Origin: Candidatus Levybacteria bacterium RIFCSPLOWO2_01_FULL_39_10
GTDB lineage: Bacteria; Patescibacteriota; Microgenomatia; Levybacterales; UBA12049
Assembly (NCBI GenBank): GCA_001782515.1
Contig: MFOV01000014.1
Coordinates: forward strand, 14,845 to 43,377
Reading direction: 5' to 3'
DNA: 28,533 nucleotides
This document shows, piece by piece, positions 13,371 to 20,420 of the stretch (position 1 is its first letter; every line of letters begins with the position of its first letter). A model generated the notes under the pieces. The model searched no databases. It was not told where the DNA came from and saw only the letters and a program-made list of their open reading frames with translations. The translations under genes were made by a program, and so were the position numbers.

Positions 13371-14575
13371 AGAGAGGAATAGCCACATTTACACTTGACA
13401 CAGGCAAATGTCCGCCATGGCTTTTTGAAAGAATTGTGAAGCTTGGGAGAAGTATGACTGATGTCCTTGTTGAGGAGTACGGACCGGACGAATACATAAA
13501 AAGAATTGCAGATCCTGTTTGGTTTCAAAGTCTTGGAACTGTTTTGGCATTTGACTGGAATGCATCAGGGCTTACTACAATTCTTACTGCAGCACTTAAG
13601 GAGGCTATAAGAGGGAGGGAGCGCCAGCTTGGTGTATTTATAGCAGGCGGAAAAGGCGCAACATCCAGAAAAACACCGGATCAAATTACAAATTGGGGAA
13701 GAATTTTAAGTTTGCCACAAAAAACAACGGATAGGTTAGTTTATTCCTCAAAAATGTCGGCAAAGGTAGACTCGTCTCTTGTTCAGGATGATTATACTTT
13801 GTATCATCACAGCTTTTTCTTCTCGAAAAACGGCGCATGGACAGTTGTTCAGCAGGGAATGAATACGGGGAATGGAACTGCAAGGCGTTACCATTGGCAC
13901 TCGGAGAATCCCTCGGATATTGATTTTACAGTTGAACCGCATAAAGGTATTGCTTCCCAAATATTTAAAAAACGAACCCGCAATTTAGTTTCTAAAAAAA
14001 GTAAAAAAAATAAAGATATATCGATTGAACTTGTTGATTCCGGGTATAAAACTTTAATGAGAGATATAGAACTTCTTCGAAAACATTCAGGAGCAGTATC
14101 TCGCATGGTTGCTCTCAAACAAAAACCATCCCATAGCACGATAGCTTCGCAAGGCCTGGCCTTGGAAGGCTACGAACAACAGGAATTTGTTTTTGCGGAG
14201 TTTGATGGGGTTGAATTTAAACATCATAAGGTTGAAATGGAAGATTTTACAAAAAGCAAATATTTGGAAAAAATACTTCAAAGAGTTACATATGAAACAC
14301 CTCAGGATTTTGAAAGTTTGTTATCAATCAAAGGTGTTGGGGGAAAAACAATAAGAGCTTTAAGTTTGGTTTCAGAAATTATATACGGTGCAGAGCCGTC
14401 ATACCAGGATCCAGCCCGTTATTCATTTGCCCACGGAGGAAAAGATGCAACACCGTATCCGGTGGATCGCCAAACTTATGACCAAACAATTGGAATACTT
14501 CAGCATGCAGTTCGCAAATCAAAAATCGGCCCAATCGAAAAAGACAAAGCCCTCCGCCGAATTTCGAATCGATAG
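13367..14575 (+). CDS. DUF763 domain protein
   Basis: This 402-residue protein begins MKRGIATFTLDTGKCPPWLFERIVKLGR and has the DUF763 landmarks: PVWFQSLGTVLAFDWNASGLTT, then GVFIAGGKGATSRKTPDQI, HHSFFFSKNGAWTVVQQGMN and ARRYHW. Near the C-terminus, FESLLSIKGVGGKTIRALSL looks like a helix-hairpin-helix DNA-binding turn, followed by YSFAHGGKDATPYPVDR. I know DUF763 mainly from archaea and thermophilic bacteria; its biochemical function is not known to me. The coupling to yraN, and uvrB and lexA downstream, hint at nucleic-acid metabolism, but this is inference from context. It converges with uvrB across a 69-nt gap. Confidence 0.88.
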   Translation: MKRGIATFTLDTGKCPPWLFERIVKLGRSMTDVLVEEYGPDEYIKRIADPVWFQSLGTVLAFDWNASGLTTILTAALKEAIRGRERQLGVFIAGGKGATSRKTPDQITNWGRILSLPQKTTDRLVYSSKMSAKVDSSLVQDDYTLYHHSFFFSKNGAWTVVQQGMNTGNGTARRYHWHSENPSDIDFTVEPHKGIASQIFKKRTRNLVSKKSKKNKDISIELVDSGYKTLMRDIELLRKHSGAVSRMVALKQKPSHSTIASQGLALEGYEQQEFVFAEFDGVEFKHHKVEMEDFTKSKYLEKILQRVTYETPQDFESLLSIKGVGGKTIRALSLVSEIIYGAEPSYQDPARYSFAHGGKDATPYPVDRQTYDQTIGILQHAVRKSKIGPIEKDKALRRISNR

Positions 14576-14580
14576 TCCTA

Positions 14581-14625
14581 GGGTGTAAAGGTAAATCCAC
14601 ACCCGGTGTGTACAGAGTGTACAGA
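14581..14625. repeat. Convergent-gene gap with hairpin and tandem 9-bp repeat
   Basis: GGGTGT (14581-14586) can pair with ACACCC (14599-14604). Directly after it GTGTACAGA occurs twice in perfect tandem (14608-14625), giving two TGTACA palindromes 9 bp apart. A TTTTT run follows. The hairpin may act as a weak terminator for DUF763; the tandem repeat has no assigned role. Confidence 0.5.
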
Positions 14626-14644
14626 TTTTTACAAAGGAGATCTA

Positions 14645-16630
14645 CTACCTCAGGAGTTTGATCTGATCCCTGAGAATTGCTGCGGATTCGAAATCCAGCT
14701 CTTTAGCTGCTTGAATCATCTGTTTGCGAAATTCTTTTACCAGTTTTTCTTTTTCATCTGGCATTAAGACATCTTTTTCTACAAGTTTCATTAAAAACTG
14801 TGCAGATTTTGTATCTTGTTCTTCTTTTTCGACAAGTCTTGCTCTTATGGATTTTTGAATTGAGCGCGGTGTGATTTTATGTTTTTTATTGTATTTGATC
14901 TGAACTTTACGTCTTCTCTCAACCTCTTTTATTGCATCTCTCATCGATCCTGTTATTGTATCAGCATACATAATAACTTCTGAATCAACATTTCTTGCAG
15001 CTCTTCCCATAATCTGAATAAGAGATGTTCGTGATCTTAAAAAACCTTCCTTATCAGCGTCCAATATTACAACAAGGGACACTTCGGGAAGATCCAGTCC
15101 TTCTCGAAGCAAATTTATCCCGACCAAAACATCGTATTTTCCAGACCTTAATCTGTCTAACTCATCCTGTCTTTCAAGTGTTTCAATATCTGAATGGAGA
15201 TAGGAAACATTTAATCCTTTTTCAGCAAGATATGCAGCCAAGTCCTCAGACATCCTTTTTGTTAGAGTTGTTACCAAAATTCTTTGTTTTTTATCCACTC
15301 TTTTTTCAATTTCGGAAATTAAGTCTTCAATTTGTTCTTTTGTTGGTTTGACCACAACCTCAGGATCAATAAGACCTGTTGGTCTAACAAGCTGCTCCAC
15401 AACTGCGTCTTTTTCCTCCTTGGCAAGGGAGATTTCATAATCATCTGGAGTTGCCGATACATATGTCATTTGATGAGTTCTTGCCATAAATTCGTCAAAT
15501 CGAAGCGGTCTATTATCAAGCGCAGAGGGAAGTCTAAATCCATAATCAATTAAAACTTCTTTTCTTGCGCGGTCACCCCTGTACATTCCTCTTATTTGGG
15601 GAAGAGTCATATGTGATTCATCAATAAAGCAAAGAAATTTCCTGGAACACCCCTCAAAATAATTGAGAAGTGTATAAGGAGGCTCTCCAGGGGAGCGGCC
15701 GTCAAAATACCTAGAATAATTTTCAATTCCATTGACGTATCCAATTTCTCTTATCATCTCAAGATCATAGGTTACTTTTTGGCGTATTCTTTTTGCTTCA
15801 ATAAGCTTGTCCTGATTGATCAGCTCTTTTTCTCTTTTTTCCATGTCAATCCAAATCTTGGAAAGCACGTTTTTATAAGTTCTTGGATCTGTCATATAGT
15901 GTTTGGCAGGGTAGATTACATTTGATTTAAGTATGTTTAATGTTTTTCCGGTGAGAGGATCAAATTCCGAAAGATTTTTAAGTTTTCCGCCTGTTATTTC
16001 AAGCTTTAAACCAGAATCCATGTACGCAGGAAAAAGATCAATGTCTTCACCTCGAATTCTAAAGGTTCCCCTTTTGAAAGCGTAATCATTTCTATCATAC
16101 TGAAGGTCAGTAAGGCGAAGTATTGTACTTTTTTGGTCAAGATCCATACCAGATCGCAGTTCCATAACAAATTTTCCGTACTCAATAGGGGATCCAATGT
16201 TGTAAATTGCAGAAACAGATGCAACAACAATAACGTCTTTTCTTGTTAGAAGATTTGTTGTTGCAGATAATCGAAGTTTGTCAATTTCTTCATTGATTTC
16301 AGACTCTTTTTCTATATAAGTATCGGTTGTGGGAATGTAAGCCTCAGGCTGGTAATAGTCGTAGTAGGACACAAAATAACTTACCGCGTTGTCTGGAAAA
16401 AAATCCCTGAATTCTTGATAAAGCTGCGCTGCCAGAGTTTTGTTATGAGAAATAATAAGAGCCGGACGCTGGAGATTTTGGATAACATTTGCCATTGTGA
16501 AGGTTTTTCCGCTTCCTGTTACACCCAAAAGAACTTGGTGGTGATTGTTGTTTGTGATGCTTTTTGTGAGCTTTTCAATTGCTTCTGGCTGGTCGCCAGA
16601 GGGTTTAAAATTGGAAACAAGTTTGAACAT
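14645..16630 (-). CDS. uvrB: Excinuclease ABC subunit B
   Basis: UvrB verifies DNA damage and recruits UvrC in nucleotide-excision repair. From the ATG at 16630 it has 661 residues, as in the family. It shows Walker A GVTGSGKT (36-43), the beta-hairpin region YFVSYYDYYQPEAY, the helicase box FIDESHMTLPQ, the RPTGLIDP and LLREGLDLPEVS motifs, QIMGRAARN, and a C-terminal UVR domain (FRKQMIQAAKELDFESAAILRD) that contacts UvrC. The in-frame ATG at 16672 would add 14 residues that do not fit the family start MFKLVSNFKPSGDQP. A TATTAT box lies 4 nt before the chosen ATG, and an inverted repeat at 16644-16666 sits in the promoter region. Confidence 0.97.
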   Translation of the reverse strand: MFKLVSNFKPSGDQPEAIEKLTKSITNNNHHQVLLGVTGSGKTFTMANVIQNLQRPALIISHNKTLAAQLYQEFRDFFPDNAVSYFVSYYDYYQPEAYIPTTDTYIEKESEINEEIDKLRLSATTNLLTRKDVIVVASVSAIYNIGSPIEYGKFVMELRSGMDLDQKSTILRLTDLQYDRNDYAFKRGTFRIRGEDIDLFPAYMDSGLKLEITGGKLKNLSEFDPLTGKTLNILKSNVIYPAKHYMTDPRTYKNVLSKIWIDMEKREKELINQDKLIEAKRIRQKVTYDLEMIREIGYVNGIENYSRYFDGRSPGEPPYTLLNYFEGCSRKFLCFIDESHMTLPQIRGMYRGDRARKEVLIDYGFRLPSALDNRPLRFDEFMARTHQMTYVSATPDDYEISLAKEEKDAVVEQLVRPTGLIDPEVVVKPTKEQIEDLISEIEKRVDKKQRILVTTLTKRMSEDLAAYLAEKGLNVSYLHSDIETLERQDELDRLRSGKYDVLVGINLLREGLDLPEVSLVVILDADKEGFLRSRTSLIQIMGRAARNVDSEVIMYADTITGSMRDAIKEVERRRKVQIKYNKKHKITPRSIQKSIRARLVEKEEQDTKSAQFLMKLVEKDVLMPDEKEKLVKEFRKQMIQAAKELDFESAAILRDQIKLLR

Positions 16631-16643
16631 AGTTATAATAGTT

Positions 16644-16666
16644 GGAATAGCTATTTCGACTATTCC
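16644..16666. promoter_or_regulatory. Operator-like inverted repeat upstream of uvrB
   Basis: GGAATAG (16644-16650) and CTATTCC (16660-16666) form a perfect 7-bp inverted repeat. A second perfect palindrome, AATAGCTATT, is nested at 16646-16655. It overlaps where the uvrB promoter should be (TATTAT nearby). As uvrB is often SOS-controlled and lexA is close by, a LexA site is possible, but no identical site is visible before lexA. Confidence 0.35.
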
Positions 16667-16714
16667 AGCCATGAAGCCATTTCAGTACGATCGAACCTTA
16701 TTTTAACATAGATC

Positions 16715-16743
16715 TTGACTATTGGTTTTCGCAATGCTATTAT
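16715..16743 (+). promoter_or_regulatory. Promoter of the 78-residue orphan gene
   Basis: TTGACT (16715-16720), 17-bp spacer, TATTAT (16738-16743), ATG 8 nt downstream at 16752. It shows that the longer in-frame start at 16722 lies within the promoter and is not used. Confidence 0.7.
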
Positions 16744-16751
16744 TCGCCATT

Positions 16752-16988
16752 ATGACTGAAGGTACTCCAATACCTCAAGAAGAATTGTTATTTCAGACAA
16801 AAGAGTCTGTAAGAGTAGCTGCTTTATCAGTAGATCAAGGTATGAAAGAAGCTAATCAGACAGGTTTAGGGTGGCAAAAAGAAAAGATAATAGCAACTGG
16901 AATATTAGCAAGCATGTTAGTAAGAATGATATCAGAAGGATTCCTTGAAAGGTTTCCCCAACCTCCCAATCCCCCTGAGGGCGAATAA
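16752..16988 (+). CDS. Small protein of unknown function (78 residues)
   Basis: I do not recognise this protein. It begins MTEGTPIPQEELLFQTKESV, has a mildly hydrophobic helix-like stretch at about residues 46-65 (IIATGILASMLVRMISEGFL), and ends in a Pro-rich tail (PQPPNPPEGE). The hydrophobic stretch contains Arg and Glu, so it may be amphipathic, not membrane-spanning. There is no signal peptide. A well-formed promoter with the same spacing as neighbouring genes supports expression. It lies between divergent uvrB and downstream lexA; the lexA promoter follows at 17027. A DNA-damage role would be guesswork. Confidence 0.65.
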   Translation: MTEGTPIPQEELLFQTKESVRVAALSVDQGMKEANQTGLGWQKEKIIATGILASMLVRMISEGFLERFPQPPNPPEGE

Positions 16989-17026
16989 TCTGGTGATTTT
17001 TGTATAGTTTGATACTCTTTGTCCTC

Positions 17027-17055
17027 TTGCATTATTCTTATATTTTTCGCATAAT
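17027..17055 (+). promoter_or_regulatory. Promoter of lexA
   Basis: TTGCAT (17027-17032), 17-bp spacer and CATAAT (17050-17055). Predicted start is near 17062, leaving a leader of about 105 nt before the lexA ATG, unlike the near-leaderless genes nearby. GTAT-N6-ATAC (17002-17015) lies just upstream and could be an operator. Confidence 0.5.
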
Positions 17056-17075
17056 TTTCTTATACATTATTTTAC

Positions 17076-17155
17076 CAAAATCCGAAGGATTTTGAGAGGA
17101 AAGGCCTGCTGAAAGCCGAAGTCCGAGTGAGAACGAGGACAAAGGCAATAAGCAG
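17076..17155 (+). ncRNA. Structured 5' leader of lexA
   Basis: Two stem-loops are visible. The first is the perfect hairpin CAAAATCC-GAA-GGATTTTG (17076-17094). The second is a long interrupted arm (17106-17155) in which CTGCT pairs with AGCAG, GCC with GGC and GTCC with GGAC, separated by purine-rich internal loops (gaaa opposite aata; gaa opposite aaa) and closed by a 12-nt loop. The paired order is kept, which supports RNA structure. I do not recognise a known riboswitch class. It could equally be a repeat element inserted in the gap. Confidence 0.45.
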
Positions 17156-17166
17156 TGAATTGACGA

Positions 17167-17802
17167 ATGCCAGGAGTACTTTACAGAAAAGAAAGAGAAG
17201 TATTGGAATTTCTAGCACAATTCCAAAAAACACACGGATACAGCCCGACTCTTTCTGAAATTTCCCAAGCAACAGGACATAAAAGCAATTCAACAGTCCA
17301 CACACTTATAAGAACTCTTGTTGAAAAAGGTTACGTCCAAAAAGTGGACGGAAATACAAGAGTTCTTAAAATCATAGATGAAAAAGCTGCAGCTGGTCTC
17401 ACTGGTCAGCTTCCTTCAATTGAGCTGCCCCTGATGGGTTTTATTGCAGCAGGAAAGCCTTTGGAACCCCACACTGACCCTAATGCCACATTTCAGATAT
17501 CAGCATCAATGATCTCGGGCAAAAAAACAGCATATATCCTTCAGGTCAAAGGAGATTCTATGATTGAAGAGGGAATTTTGGATGGTGATTATGTTGTCAT
17601 TGAAAAAACAGAAGAAGCAAATAACGGAGACATAGTTGTTGCACTTGTTGACGACAGCCTTGCAACTCTAAAGAAGTTTTACAAAGAAGGGGACAAGGTG
17701 GTTTTAAAACCCGCAAACTCTGAGATGTCGCCAATTTACCCAAATTCTCTAAAGATTCAGGGAATTGCTGTTGGAATTGTCCGCCGCTTCAAAAGTTTTT
17801 AA
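17167..17802 (+). CDS. lexA: LexA repressor (SOS regulator)
   Basis: LexA represses SOS genes and cleaves itself when RecA filaments form. The 211-residue product has an N-terminal winged helix with the recognition helix in SPTLSEISQATGHKSNSTVHTLI (about 26-48). The Ala95-Gly96 cleavage site is in GFIAAGKP, the catalytic Ser131 in VKGDSMIEEGILDGDYV and Lys169 in SLATLKKFY. All autocleavage residues are present. It is convergent with dedA, and their stop codons overlap by 4 nt. The neighbouring uvrB is a plausible target. An unusually long structured leader precedes the ATG. Confidence 0.96.
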   Translation: MPGVLYRKEREVLEFLAQFQKTHGYSPTLSEISQATGHKSNSTVHTLIRTLVEKGYVQKVDGNTRVLKIIDEKAAAGLTGQLPSIELPLMGFIAAGKPLEPHTDPNATFQISASMISGKKTAYILQVKGDSMIEEGILDGDYVVIEKTEEANNGDIVVALVDDSLATLKKFYKEGDKVVLKPANSEMSPIYPNSLKIQGIAVGIVRRFKSF

Positions 17803-18443
17803 TGCCCAATCTTTGGAAGTTTTACAATTTTTAATTTGTGATTTAAAAACCAGAGGCTGAAAATTATTATTGCTGCTATGATCAAATACTCGAATTTTCT
17901 GTACAACGGTTCAAGTGCATACCAATTTTCTCCAAAATAATATCCAATGTAAGTTAACAAAAGACACCAAAGAAAAGATCCCAGAAAAGTATAGAGTGAA
18001 AATTTCCAGATATTCATTTCCGCAAGTCCTGCGGGTAGGGATATAAAAGTTCTAATACCAGGAAGAAGTCTTGAGAAAAAAACGATACTTGATCCATATT
18101 TTATAAACCAACGACGAGACTTTTCATAATCATCAACTGTTAAAAGTAAAAATTTTCCATATTTTTTAATCCAGCCGACAATTACTGTTTCTTCAAGAAA
18201 ATAACCTATATAATAAGCTATCCATGAACCCACCAAATTTGCAAAAGCGCCGGTAAGAACTACCAGCCAGAAATTAAGCTCCCCAATACTCACAAGATAC
18301 CCTGAAAATGGCATTGTAATTTCAGAAGGGATAGGAATTAGAGCGGATTCCAAAGTCATCAGAATAAAGATTCCAATATAGTTTGTAGCCTCAATAAATT
18401 GTATAATAAAACCCGTTAAAGTAAGGATTATTTCATGGAGCAT
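17799..18443 (-). CDS. DedA family membrane protein
   Basis: This 214-residue protein has the DedA (SNARE-associated/VTT) pattern: an early amphipathic helix, the re-entrant motif LESALIPIPSEITMPFSGYL (about 31-50), GSWIAYYIGY, and the conserved SRLLPGIRTFISLPAGLAEM, with several membrane helices between and after. Family members act as membrane transporters, several linked to recycling of undecaprenyl phosphate or phosphatidylethanolamine flipping and to envelope homeostasis. Which lipid applies here cannot be told. The start overlaps the divergent rsmI start by 9 nt, so its promoter lies in the rsmI coding region. The 3' end overlaps lexA by 4 nt. Confidence 0.92.
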   Translation of the reverse strand: MLHEIILTLTGFIIQFIEATNYIGIFILMTLESALIPIPSEITMPFSGYLVSIGELNFWLVVLTGAFANLVGSWIAYYIGYFLEETVIVGWIKKYGKFLLLTVDDYEKSRRWFIKYGSSIVFFSRLLPGIRTFISLPAGLAEMNIWKFSLYTFLGSFLWCLLLTYIGYYFGENWYALEPLYRKFEYLIIAAIIIFSLWFLNHKLKIVKLPKIGH

Positions 18444-19133
18444 AAAGGAACATTATATATAGTAGCAACTCCAATTGGCAATTTACAAGATATAACGCTT
18501 CGCGCAATTGAAGTTTTTAAAAAAGTTGATTACATTGCTTGTGAAGATACAAGAAAAGCAGGATTTTTATTAAAAAATCTAAATATCGCAAATGATGGAA
18601 TGCTTATATCTTTTTACGAAGAGGTTGAAGAAAAAAAGACTGAAAATATTTTAAATATTTTAAAAAACGGACAAGATGTTGCGCTGGTTTCTGATTCGGG
18701 AACTCCTCTTATTTCTGATCCGGGCTTTCGCTTGATTCGCGCCTGCCTTCAAGATGGAATTAACGTAGTTTCGGTTCCAGGGCCTTCAGCTTGTATTTCA
18801 GCTCTTGTTTCATCAGGACTTCCTCCGGATAAATTTATTTTTTTAGGATTTCTTCCAAAAAAAGAAGGCAAAAGAATGCGATTATTAGAGGAATTAAAAA
18901 CAGCAAATCATAACCTTGAGGCGACAGTTATTATTTACGAAGCGCCTCACAGACTTATAAAGACTTTAAAAAACCTAAGTCAAGTTTTTGGCGATGTTAA
19001 TATTGTTATTATGCGCGAAATGACCAAAATTCATGAACAAAGGTTGACGGGAAATATAAAAGATATGATTATTGAATTTGAAAATAGAAAACCAAAGGGA
19101 GAGATTGTAATACTTCTTACTACCAAGTATTAG
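18435..19133 (+). CDS. rsmI: 16S rRNA (cytidine-1402-2'-O)-methyltransferase
   Basis: RsmI 2'-O-methylates C1402 in the decoding centre of 16S rRNA using S-adenosylmethionine. The tetrapyrrole-methylase-like fold is clear: GTLYIVATPIGNLQDITLRA at the N-terminus, ACEDTRKAGFLLK, ALVSDSGTPLISDPGFRL, VPGPSACISALVSSGLP and FLGFLPKKEGKR. Its 232 residues lack the C-terminal tail of the longer enterobacterial protein. AAGGA lies about 8 nt before the ATG, so a ribosome-binding site is possible, in contrast to several neighbours. It ends 14 nt before the convergent enolase end, with no terminator visible. Confidence 0.96.
   Translation: MEHKGTLYIVATPIGNLQDITLRAIEVFKKVDYIACEDTRKAGFLLKNLNIANDGMLISFYEEVEEKKTENILNILKNGQDVALVSDSGTPLISDPGFRLIRACLQDGINVVSVPGPSACISALVSSGLPPDKFIFLGFLPKKEGKRMRLLEELKTANHNLEATVIIYEAPHRLIKTLKNLSQVFGDVNIVIMREMTKIHEQRLTGNIKDMIIEFENRKPKGEIVILLTTKY
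18452..18481 (-). promoter_or_regulatory. Promoter of dedA, inside rsmI
   Basis: Minus strand: TTGCCA (18476-18481), 18-bp spacer, TATAAT (18452-18457), ATG 8 nt downstream. The whole promoter lies within the first 16 codons of rsmI. Confidence 0.6.
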
Positions 19134-19147
19134 AGTTTTGCTCAAAT

Positions 19148-20416
19148 TTATTGAGGTTGGGAATTGGAAAGTTGTTGTTGGATCGCAAGGAGCCTGTTAT
19201 ATTTGGCAACACGCTCTCCTCTTGCTGGTGCACCAAACTTCACGTAGTCAGCATCTATTGCAACTGAAAAATCGGCAATAAAATCATCGTTTGTTTCGCC
19301 TGATCGGTGGGACGCAGTAATTTTAAAACCGGCGTGTCTTGCAACTTCTGCAGTTGCTATTGCTTCAATGACGGTTCCTATTTGATTCGGCTTTATTATA
19401 ATTCCGTTCACTGCATTTTTCTGAATTGCCGTTTCAAGTCTTTCTATATTTGTACAAATCAAATCATCTCCCACGATTAAAGTATCCTGCGATAGTTGGT
19501 TGGTCAGATTCTGCCATCCTTCCCAGTCATCGTCTGCAAACGGATCTTCAAGATAAATTAAATTAAAATCCTTGTTTAGTACTTTATAAAACTCGATAAG
19601 CTCGTATGATTTCATACTTTTGACCTGGTCCTTAATTTTATACTCCGATTTTTCATAAAAACTGTTTGACGCAGCATCAATCCCAAGGAAAACATCATAG
19701 TTTATCCTATAACTGCTCTCAGATATTGTCTCAGCAAGAAGTGAAAGAGCTTCTTTATTTGTTTTAAGACTGGGAGCGAATCCGCCCTCATCTCCTATTA
19801 AGGTGACTTCGTTTTTAAACTTTAGAGTTTCTTTGAGTGAATAATAAATTGTTGATGCAAAATTGAGTGTATCATCATATGGAATTGATGATGCAGGAAT
19901 AACCAAAAACTCCTGAAAATCCAGATTATTTCCTGCGTGTTTTCCGCCGTTTAAGATGTTAAATGCGGGAGTGGGAATTTTAAAAGGAGTATTTCCTAAG
20001 CTTGTGTAGCGTCTTAAATATGCAAAAAGAGGAGCGCCCGATGCCATTGCGCCAGCTTTTGCAGAAGCAATAGAGACTGCAAGAATTGCGTTGGCGCCAA
20101 GCTTACTTTTGTCACGTGTGCCGTCAACTTCAATCATTTTTTTATCGATTTCATGCTGGGACGTCACATCAATTCCAACAAGAGCAGGGGATATAACATT
20201 CAAAACTGATGAAACAGCATTTCTTACACCGTTTTTATTAAATCTTTTTTGATCCTCGTCTCTTAAATCTTTTGCTTCATATCTGCCAACAGATGTTCCT
20301 GTTGGAGAGGAACCAGTTGCAGACATATTATTATCGAGAAGTATTGTTGCTTCAACCGTTGGTATTCCTTTTGAGTTTAGAATTTCGCGGGCATAAATAT
20401 TTTTTATCTTGGGCAT
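19148..20416 (-). CDS. eno: Enolase
   Basis: Enolase interconverts 2-phosphoglycerate and phosphoenolpyruvate. The product has the family signatures: IYAREILNSKGIPTVEA, DGTRDKSKLGANAILAVS, NILNGGKHAGNNLDFQEF, YLEDPFADDDWEGW with the Mg-binding acids, IVGDDL, KPNQIGT with the catalytic Lys, SHRSGET and AKYNRLL. The usual PSGASTG loop reads PTGTSVG, a mild divergence. The start is set at the ATG of MPKIKNIYAREI (422 residues). A longer version from 20455 would overlap ppsA and does not fit the family. It follows ppsA by 4 nt, so PEP synthase and enolase are probably co-expressed for gluconeogenic flow. Confidence 0.97.
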   Translation of the reverse strand: MPKIKNIYAREILNSKGIPTVEATILLDNNMSATGSSPTGTSVGRYEAKDLRDEDQKRFNKNGVRNAVSSVLNVISPALVGIDVTSQHEIDKKMIEVDGTRDKSKLGANAILAVSIASAKAGAMASGAPLFAYLRRYTSLGNTPFKIPTPAFNILNGGKHAGNNLDFQEFLVIPASSIPYDDTLNFASTIYYSLKETLKFKNEVTLIGDEGGFAPSLKTNKEALSLLAETISESSYRINYDVFLGIDAASNSFYEKSEYKIKDQVKSMKSYELIEFYKVLNKDFNLIYLEDPFADDDWEGWQNLTNQLSQDTLIVGDDLICTNIERLETAIQKNAVNGIIIKPNQIGTVIEAIATAEVARHAGFKITASHRSGETNDDFIADFSVAIDADYVKFGAPARGERVAKYNRLLAIQQQLSNSQPQ

Positions 20417-20420
20417 AGAA

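Noticed and set aside
16631..16672. Upstream ATG giving uvrB 14 extra residues
   Set aside because: The family begins at MFKLVSNFKPSGDQP; the extra part overlaps the inverted repeat and probable promoter.
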